A DNA stretch of 25,499 nt from Paramacrobiotus richtersi (lineage: Eukaryota > Tardigrada > Eutardigrada > Parachela > Macrobiotidae). Each line of letters starts with the position of its first letter. Position 1 is the first letter of the stretch. The notes under the pieces are model-generated. The model had not been told where the DNA came from. It worked only from the letters and a program-made list of their open reading frames with translations, and searched no databases. Below are positions 20,601 to 25,499 of the stretch, piece after piece. Location of the stretch: positions 1-25,499 of the forward strand of contig JAQGAU010000628.1 in assembly GCA_034698045.1 (NCBI GenBank), in the 5' to 3' direction. The translations under genes were made by a program, and so were the position numbers.

Positions 20601-21578
20601 ACTTACCAATGCTACTAAGCCGACAACCTGATGTCCTTCCTTGATTTTTTCCAGAAACAGATTTTGTATTCTCTACAACATTCGCTAAATCAGCAAACAA
20701 AACTGTATAAAATGGTCCTCCACAATCTTACCGAATTGACTTTCTGATTTTTGTGCTTAGCGTTTATGGCCTTGATCATAGATACAATTTGCTCGGATAT
20801 CATAGTGCGAATGTGCTTATCATGGGATTTCAGCATTTCAAAAAACAACGGGAGCAGTTTCTCCGTGTCTATAATTCCCCGTTTGTGTAGGAGCATAAGC
20901 CCTTTGCATAAAGCCTGTAAAAAAAGAGGCAACTCATGAGTTTGGAAACATCACCGAAGTTTTTATCATTTATAGTTCGTTTTCCCTACAAGAAGTGTTT
21001 TTAAATTTCACGTCGCTGTAAAAAAATCTGATTACCTGTCGCGTGCCGGAGCTAATACTGTTGTAGTGTTCCTTGAGGAATACATAAACATTATCCGAAA
21101 ACTCTTTAGCTTTGTCCGGGTAGCAATAGGACACCTGACGGGAAAAAGCACAATTCTCCATAGATTAGTGGTTCTATACTATCGTGTAAATTGTAATAAT
21201 AAAACTTACATGTGCGAGAAACAGAATTAAACTATCGAAGTGTCCGTGATCCTCGTTCGGGTTGTTGGCGAAAATTTTGAGGAAGGACTCGAACTGCCGC
21301 AGTTGTTGAGTGTACTAAAAAAATTGACCACATTAACTAACCAAACTTGTATATAATTTTGGCAAACTGCCGAAAATCAAAGTAAACGCTGATAGCGAAG
21401 ACCCCGATGGAATACCTTGCGTGGTAATACCGTAAATTTACAAAATTTAGAGACGAAGCAATCATACGACGCAGGTACACTTACGTACCTCAGACTCGTA
21501 GGTAACGGGATCGCGTTTTATCAAATTCTGCAGCTGAGGCAGATTTCCACTGAATCGCTTTTCCGCTCTTGTCGCCAT
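17625..21578 (-). CDS. SDAD1: SDA1 homolog, nucleolar 60S ribosome biogenesis factor
   Basis: Twenty exons: 21578-21489, 21314-21210, 21134-21036, 20914-20732, 20672-20607, 20568-20434, 20374-20297, 20236-20135, 20072-20003, 19701-19598, 19507-19450, 19344-19286, 19227-19151, 19090-18916, 18837-18732, 18666-18536, 18433-18264, 18196-18115, 18050-17895, 17669-17625. CDS 2091 nt, 696 aa, close to the human 687. SDA1 acts in the nucleolus in late 60S subunit maturation and export. In order: NLPQLQNLIKRDP near the N-terminus; a helical repeat region (LHKRGIIDTEKLLPLFFEML, HLYKKGIWKDAKAVN); FDFSALHMIYDSQGFTEKVY; LNFYPYVQRFLQPHQREVT; VPPD, ADNFIAERNSAEVIAVG; an acidic stretch with DSDSEDSNDDDEWVDV; LVSSTRFLTQKEF; SLSDIERLAKKPK; and a basic tail (STTNKQKERKKNFMM, KRSFRDKQ, FRNALLKQLKRK). 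Most introns are 58-125 nt. The intron after exon 5 is ambiguous: 38 nt as given, or 59 nt from an upstream donor in the same phase. Confidence 0.95.
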
Positions 21579-22128
21579 TTTAATTCTGCCAGATAACAAG
21601 AAGCCGGAATAATCAAAGACGGCAAATCAATGGTCGCGACTCGCCGCGAAACAACCGGGAAAGACCAGAAAACTAATTTAATAAATTCAGAACTAAACGG
21701 TATATATAATATATAAATGCAGCGCTAAACCGTCACTCTTGACAGTGAAATTCGGCTTTACATATTTCCATAATCTAAGCTTCAAAACAATAAAAAATCC
21801 GGACAAAAACAAACTTAAAAAGAAGTTCAACATAACTGTGACAAACTCCAAATTTCCAAAAACTAAAAAATCAGCTGGCCTGACGGTACGGAGTTGTTGC
21901 CTCGACTTTAATTTCCTCTCTTCACTCAGTCTTCAGCTGTTTTGACTGTCTGAAAACATGGCTGATATGCTAAGCGAACCTGTATAGCTTTCTTTACAAG
22001 TTTGGGGAGTTCGCATTTTCCAGCCACACATTTTTTTGGATAAGCCTGCATTGTACTCATTTGTCGCAGTGGTTTTTTTGCCCCTTAACGGGTGGTTGCA
22101 TTATCCTTTATTGTAAATCAAACAGAGG
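21579..22128. other. Divergent promoter region between SDA1 and the small membrane-protein gene
   Basis: 550 bases between start codons facing away from each other, so the two promoters share this space. An A/T-rich run with TATATATAATATATAA is at about 21700-21716. The plus-strand frame at 21739-21945 is Lys/Phe-rich and AT-driven, with no coding support. Confidence 0.55.
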
Positions 22129-23349
22129 ATGGTCGGACAAGCGGTCACAATGGATCCAGTGTGCGAACCGGGATCTACGCTCCAGTCCCGTGCAGGTCCC
22201 TCGTTGACATCACAGGGCATTCAGGAACGATATGGACCTAACTTTGGACCTGGATCTACGGAATATGGCCGTATGCTGGATCGTCCAGGGCCGGGGCGTC
22301 CACTTGTGGTACCATACACTGTTACGTCTTCGGTCTTGCAGTTTCCGTTCAAGCTGCACTGGGAACGCAACTGGGTGTTCCGATACTTCTTCTACGGGTG
22401 GCTCGTGGGATTGCCAATCATCTATAAGATTCATAAAATGGGTAGGTCTTGTTGTTGGCAAAGGCTTTTTTCGTTTGCAGTGTCAATTTCGGACTGCAGT
22501 GTGTGGTGTTTTGTTTCTTCGCCTTCTCTTCATTGAATTCATTCTACTGTACATACTTTCGCCCCTTTCGAGCCCGGCGTAGTTCAAGTGTAATAATGTA
22601 ATTTAACAGTAATTACTGACATTTCTCGGGTTTACGAGCTGAAAGCGTTAGGTTTGTTAAGGACGTAAGGAGCCTAAGATCTCGTGAGAAATTTTAGAGA
22701 TTTTATTAATAACAATATGTGAAAGTGGATATTCTGAGTTGAGGGACATTTTTCGAAACTTTCTAGCTTGTTGAAATGTTGGTACGTCATATCCGGAAGT
22801 TCTTGTATGGCAGGCATTTAGCTACACTGAGACCTTAACCTTCCATTACATATTTTTGAAGTCTAAAAAGGGACCATGAGGCAGTTTTCATTTGACAGTT
22901 GATATTGCTTCGCTTGGCTCATATGAAAAATTGAAAATATTTCAAGTTACAATCCACATCGCACATTCGCGCATGAATACGTTTGTTGTGTTGTATGGAA
23001 ATTTATTGGAAATCTTCAAAAATATTGATAGACGATCTCGATCACCTTCTATATCGTATCTATTTATGCATTGTGAGCTATCTTGAGAAATTAATTGAAG
23101 TTTTCGTTCTCCGTTCATGTTTCCATAAAATGTCGCCTTGTTAATGGTTTGTTCGTTCTGTAACTATTGTTTTATTTATAGCTAACAGCCCCGAAAACAA
23201 GCAGAAATGGAAAGAAATTCGACAGAAATGGAAGGACGGTGAGTAATGACTAATCAAAGTACTGTGTTGTGGTTTGGAAATTCACAAGGTGGTCGGTCAC
23301 TTTATGGAATTAATATTTTGCAGAGGCCGATGGGAAAACTCACCACTAA
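22129..23349 (+). CDS. Small single-pass membrane protein, possibly mitochondrial; family not recognised
   Basis: Three exons: 22129-22441, 23182-23238, 23324-23349; GT-AG introns of 740 and 85 nt, matching phases; 396 nt, 131 aa. An in-frame TAA five codons upstream supports the ATG at 22129. The first ~70 residues are Gly/Pro-rich and probably unstructured (GPNFGPGSTEYGRMLDRPG). They are followed by QFPFKLHWERNWVFRYFFYG, a TM at about 83-100 (GWLVGLPIIYKIHK) and a Lys/Trp-rich helix (NSPENKQKWKEIRQKWKDE) ending in THH. Size, one TM with aromatic flanks and a charged helix resemble accessory subunits of respiratory complexes such as the small NDUFB proteins, but I cannot match it to a named one. 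Intron 1 contains nothing evident. It is head-to-head with SDA1. The gene model is strong; the function is not known. Confidence 0.8.
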
Positions 23350-23552
23350 TATTGTGCGTGATCGGTGTGGTCCGAAACTGGATAAAAGTGTGTTTTTAAG
23401 TATATTTCAGTTTTGTGCTTGAACTGGTATGATGGCGTGTTTATTGCTTGTGGTCAAGTTAAAGATGATTGTACACAATAAGGAGATCAATTAAAGCTTA
23501 TTGTTTCTTCTCGAATACTGTTTCAGTTGTTCAAACAAGCCGCCATTAATTT

Positions 23553-23558
23553 AATAAA
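23553..23558 (+). terminator. Candidate poly(A) signal of the small membrane-protein gene
   Basis: AATAAA about 204 bases after the stop codon at 23347-23349, in an AT-rich run. Confidence 0.45.
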
Positions 23559-23623
23559 ATATGAACTTTGGTGCAGCGTTATGAGTGAGATTAGCTGATC
23601 GCAAATGATGAATACTTAGTTTT

Positions 23624-23643
23624 CTAGAAATGCCCATTTCTAG
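23624..23643. repeat. 9-bp inverted repeat with 2-base spacer
   Basis: CTAGAAATG at 23624-23632 and CATTTCTAG at 23635-23643 separated by CC. It lies just past the predicted poly(A) signal. It could be a factor site or chance. Confidence 0.4.
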
Positions 23644-24501
23644 TAAGCAGTGAAATGATTTGCCAAATGCAGGACAAAGAATCGCATATGTGGTATTTTG
23701 CATTTTTTTGAGACATATTCCTACATGTGCGTTTCATTTGCATTTGAATAACCCCATAACCAGGCATGCGTTGGTAGATAGTCTAAGCAAGTGTGCAAGA
23801 ACTTCGTATCGATTTTTTTAAGCCAGCTGAATTTGGGCATGATACAAAGAAGATCTCTTTTGTGACACTAACGGCGATTTCCGTAATCCGTTCTTTAGAA
23901 TAAATAAGTCTAACAATGCAAATATTACTGTGCGAGTCTGACCTATCGCTTCCGTCATTACTAGCAGAAGCGAAAACACTTTGAATCCATATTGAATTTA
24001 CATAATCTATCGCGTTTCGCAGTAAAACAGTGAGCAAATCCATTGTCCATACTTAATTCAGTAAATTAAATATTTCGGCTCCTTTTGGTCAATATTCTGA
24101 TTAACAAGTGCGGCAAGCACTAGCAGGCATGTTGTTGTAAAGGAAGCGCGATGCGAACACGATGTACTCGTATTAGCATACTTAACAAGCGTCTTTTAAT
24201 GATCCGATCGGGTGGATGAATCGCATGGAATACACTATCTAAACTTGTTTGAGCTAAAGGACAGAATTGTATTCATCGATTCGGGATGGTGTGCAGGGCC
24301 AGCTGGCTGGGGTGGGAGAAAGTCCCGGCTGAAATACAGTTTTATATACCATGCAACCGTAAATATTGGCTGTCACACACGCGCATTGTCGCTTTATAAG
24401 CGGCACGCATTGGGCTGTTTTCATCCTTTGCGTACGGTAAATTTGGACATAATCTTCAGTCGAAAGCAAAGATCTGCTGTCCATTTTTATCATCAACCGT
24501 C

Positions 24502-25499
24502 ATGTCGGACCTTTCGCAAAACACCCTCTCTAGATCTACAGAGAGCATTATATCGGATTCCTCAAATAAGAATATGACACCTCGCGATGTGTATACATTA
24601 TCTAACGCTGGAGAAATATCGGTAGATGGTACAACGTGGGAAACACACTTGATCACGACAATTGTACAGAATGACCTACACCTGACCGAAGCGATTCTGT
24701 GCTGCGGAATTCCGATCACGCAAGCCATACTGGATCTGATTCCAGCGGAACTCGAGCCTATGCGACTGCTCTGCAAGAAGTTCTATCCGGATATCTGGAC
24801 GGCCGTTCGGACCGGAAATGTCAAGCAGGTCCGGTGCTTGGTAAATCTTTGGCACAAGGTATCCCTAAGTCGACATGGGCGCACCCTGTTCCAGTTCGCC
24901 GTAGATAATGCTAATCCGTATATCATCACTTTAATCGGTGGCATTGAAGCCACTATGGACATTGCGCATTTTGTACTCGCCGGAGACCTTGACAAGCTGC
25001 GCGCCGTTCGTAACAATGGTCCTTACATTAAGCGAACGCTCAAACATTTCGGCCACAATTGTGCGCCGATACTCTATTTCGCTATTATCCAGAATAATTT
25101 AGAGTTGGTTGAAGAGCTGTGTGTGAACTTTTGCGCCAAAGGTGACGACGAAATGCTGGACGACGATGGTGAAGACATTCCTTTACTCTTTGTGGCCTTG
25201 CAGAACGCAGTGGACACGGCTGTAATAGAAATTTTAGCAGCACACATTAATCGGAACCTGCAGAATATTTGGTATCGGGGCAAAAATATTCTTCAGTACA
25301 GTATTGATCTGCAAGTGCCTGTGGACAGTTTTACTCGACTGGCGAAGCTCGCCGGCGGAAGAGTTCTTTCCGAGCGCGACTTACTCAACCGGTCGGTGAT
25401 AGAATACATCATTGCGTGGAACGGTTGCGGGAAATTAGGGGAAGCTTACATATCAGCTATTCAGAATACAGTTGCCGTGTGGATGCTCCAAAAAAGCGT
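24502..25499 (+). CDS. Degenerate ankyrin-repeat protein, N-terminal part (cut by window end)
   Basis: Open frame from an ATG at 24502 to the window end, 332 codons and continuing, with no intron. The first ~40 residues are Ser/Thr-rich and likely disordered. From about residue 45 the sequence is alpha-helical with ankyrin-like helix pairs: DIWTAVRTGNVKQVRCLV followed by GRTLFQFAVDNANPYIITLI (about 97-145), MDIAHFVLAGDLDKLRAVRNNG (152-173), APILYFAIIQNNLELVEELC (188-207) and a fourth, PLLFVALQNAVDTAVIEILA (about 228-248). The usual ankyrin TPLH tetrapeptide is not kept, so the repeats are divergent. An acidic insert (DDEMLDDDGED) separates repeats. Ankyrin repeats bind other proteins; partner and pathway are not visible. 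A further domain may lie beyond the window. An upstream non-coding exon is possible. Confidence 0.78.
   Translation, partial: MSDLSQNTLSRSTESIISDSSNKNMTPRDVYTLSNAGEISVDGTTWETHLITTIVQNDLHLTEAILCCGIPITQAILDLIPAELEPMRLLCKKFYPDIWTAVRTGNVKQVRCLVNLWHKVSLSRHGRTLFQFAVDNANPYIITLIGGIEATMDIAHFVLAGDLDKLRAVRNNGPYIKRTLKHFGHNCAPILYFAIIQNNLELVEELCVNFCAKGDDEMLDDDGEDIPLLFVALQNAVDTAVIEILAAHINRNLQNIWYRGKNILQYSIDLQVPVDSFTRLAKLAGGRVLSERDLLNRSVIEYIIAWNGCGKLGEAYISAIQNTVAVWMLQKS

Larger units (their letters stand above)
23350..24501. other. Intergenic spacer before the ankyrin-like gene
   Basis: Holds the 3' UTR of the small membrane-protein gene on the left and the promoter/5' UTR of the ankyrin-like gene on the right. 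The frames at 23783-24043 (-) and 24212-24577 (+) have no coding support. A 20-base inverted repeat is at 23624-23643. Confidence 0.55.

Noticed and set aside
22210..22461. Minus-strand frame opposite the small membrane-protein exon 1
   Set aside because: Antisense to a phase-consistent three-exon gene; no family match.
1..25499. CRISPR arrays, tRNA or rRNA genes, transposase genes
   Set aside because: No regularly spaced repeats, no convincing tRNA A/B boxes with cloverleaf arms, and no recognisable transposase, reverse transcriptase or rRNA sequence was seen on reading both strands. Diverged remnants cannot be excluded without a repeat search.

Overview
This is a gene-dense stretch of an animal nuclear genome. 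Every gene is metazoan-type and most are split by short GT-AG introns, many of them 58-65 bases long; coding exons are GC-richer than the AT-rich spacers. The gene set (adhesion GPCR, SLC45 transporter, ACP6, acireductone dioxygenase, SDA1, UQCC4-like) together with compact intergenic spaces suggests a small-genome invertebrate. An ecdysozoan such as a tardigrade would fit, but the sequence alone does not prove any taxon. There are no bacterial operons, CRISPR arrays, rRNA genes or recognisable transposase genes.

Layout: five genes lie on the minus strand in the left 15.5 kb. From right to left these are two tandem acireductone dioxygenases (14069-15555 and 12637-13484), an ACP6-like histidine acid phosphatase (9201-11747), a nine-exon adhesion GPCR (2062-7779) and the 5' part of an SLC45 sugar transporter that leaves the window at base 1 (1-731). 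A UQCC4/CCSMST1-like mitochondrial assembly factor (16535-17125, +) is divergent from the ARD pair and convergent with a 20-exon SDA1 gene (17625-21578, -). SDA1 is head-to-head with a three-exon gene for a small, unrecognised single-pass membrane protein (22129-23349, +). A degenerate ankyrin-repeat protein (24502 to the window end, +) closes the window.

All exon models were assembled by hand: each junction uses GT..AG, codon phases match, and total CDS lengths are multiples of three (GPCR 3645 nt, ACP6 1383, ARD-a 558, ARD-b 606, SDA1 2091, small membrane protein 396). This phase agreement is the main support for the models; no transcript evidence was available.

Most notable finding: the adhesion GPCR appears to carry two consecutive GAIN/GPS modules separated by a mucin-like, tandemly repeated Ser/Thr linker. 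The first GPS keeps its Cys/Trp scaffold but has Phe where the cleavage Thr/Ser should be. The second has a His-Val-Thr site directly before TM1. Other points worth checking are the diverged tandem ARD pair with conserved intron positions, an ambiguous 38- or 59-base intron in SDA1, an orphan exon-like segment near 8.3 kb, and structured repeats inside the first GPCR intron. The genes do not form one pathway. They fall into methionine salvage (ARDs), mitochondrial functions (UQCC4-like, probably ACP6 and possibly the small membrane protein), ribosome biogenesis (SDA1) and cell-surface signalling or transport (GPCR, SLC45).
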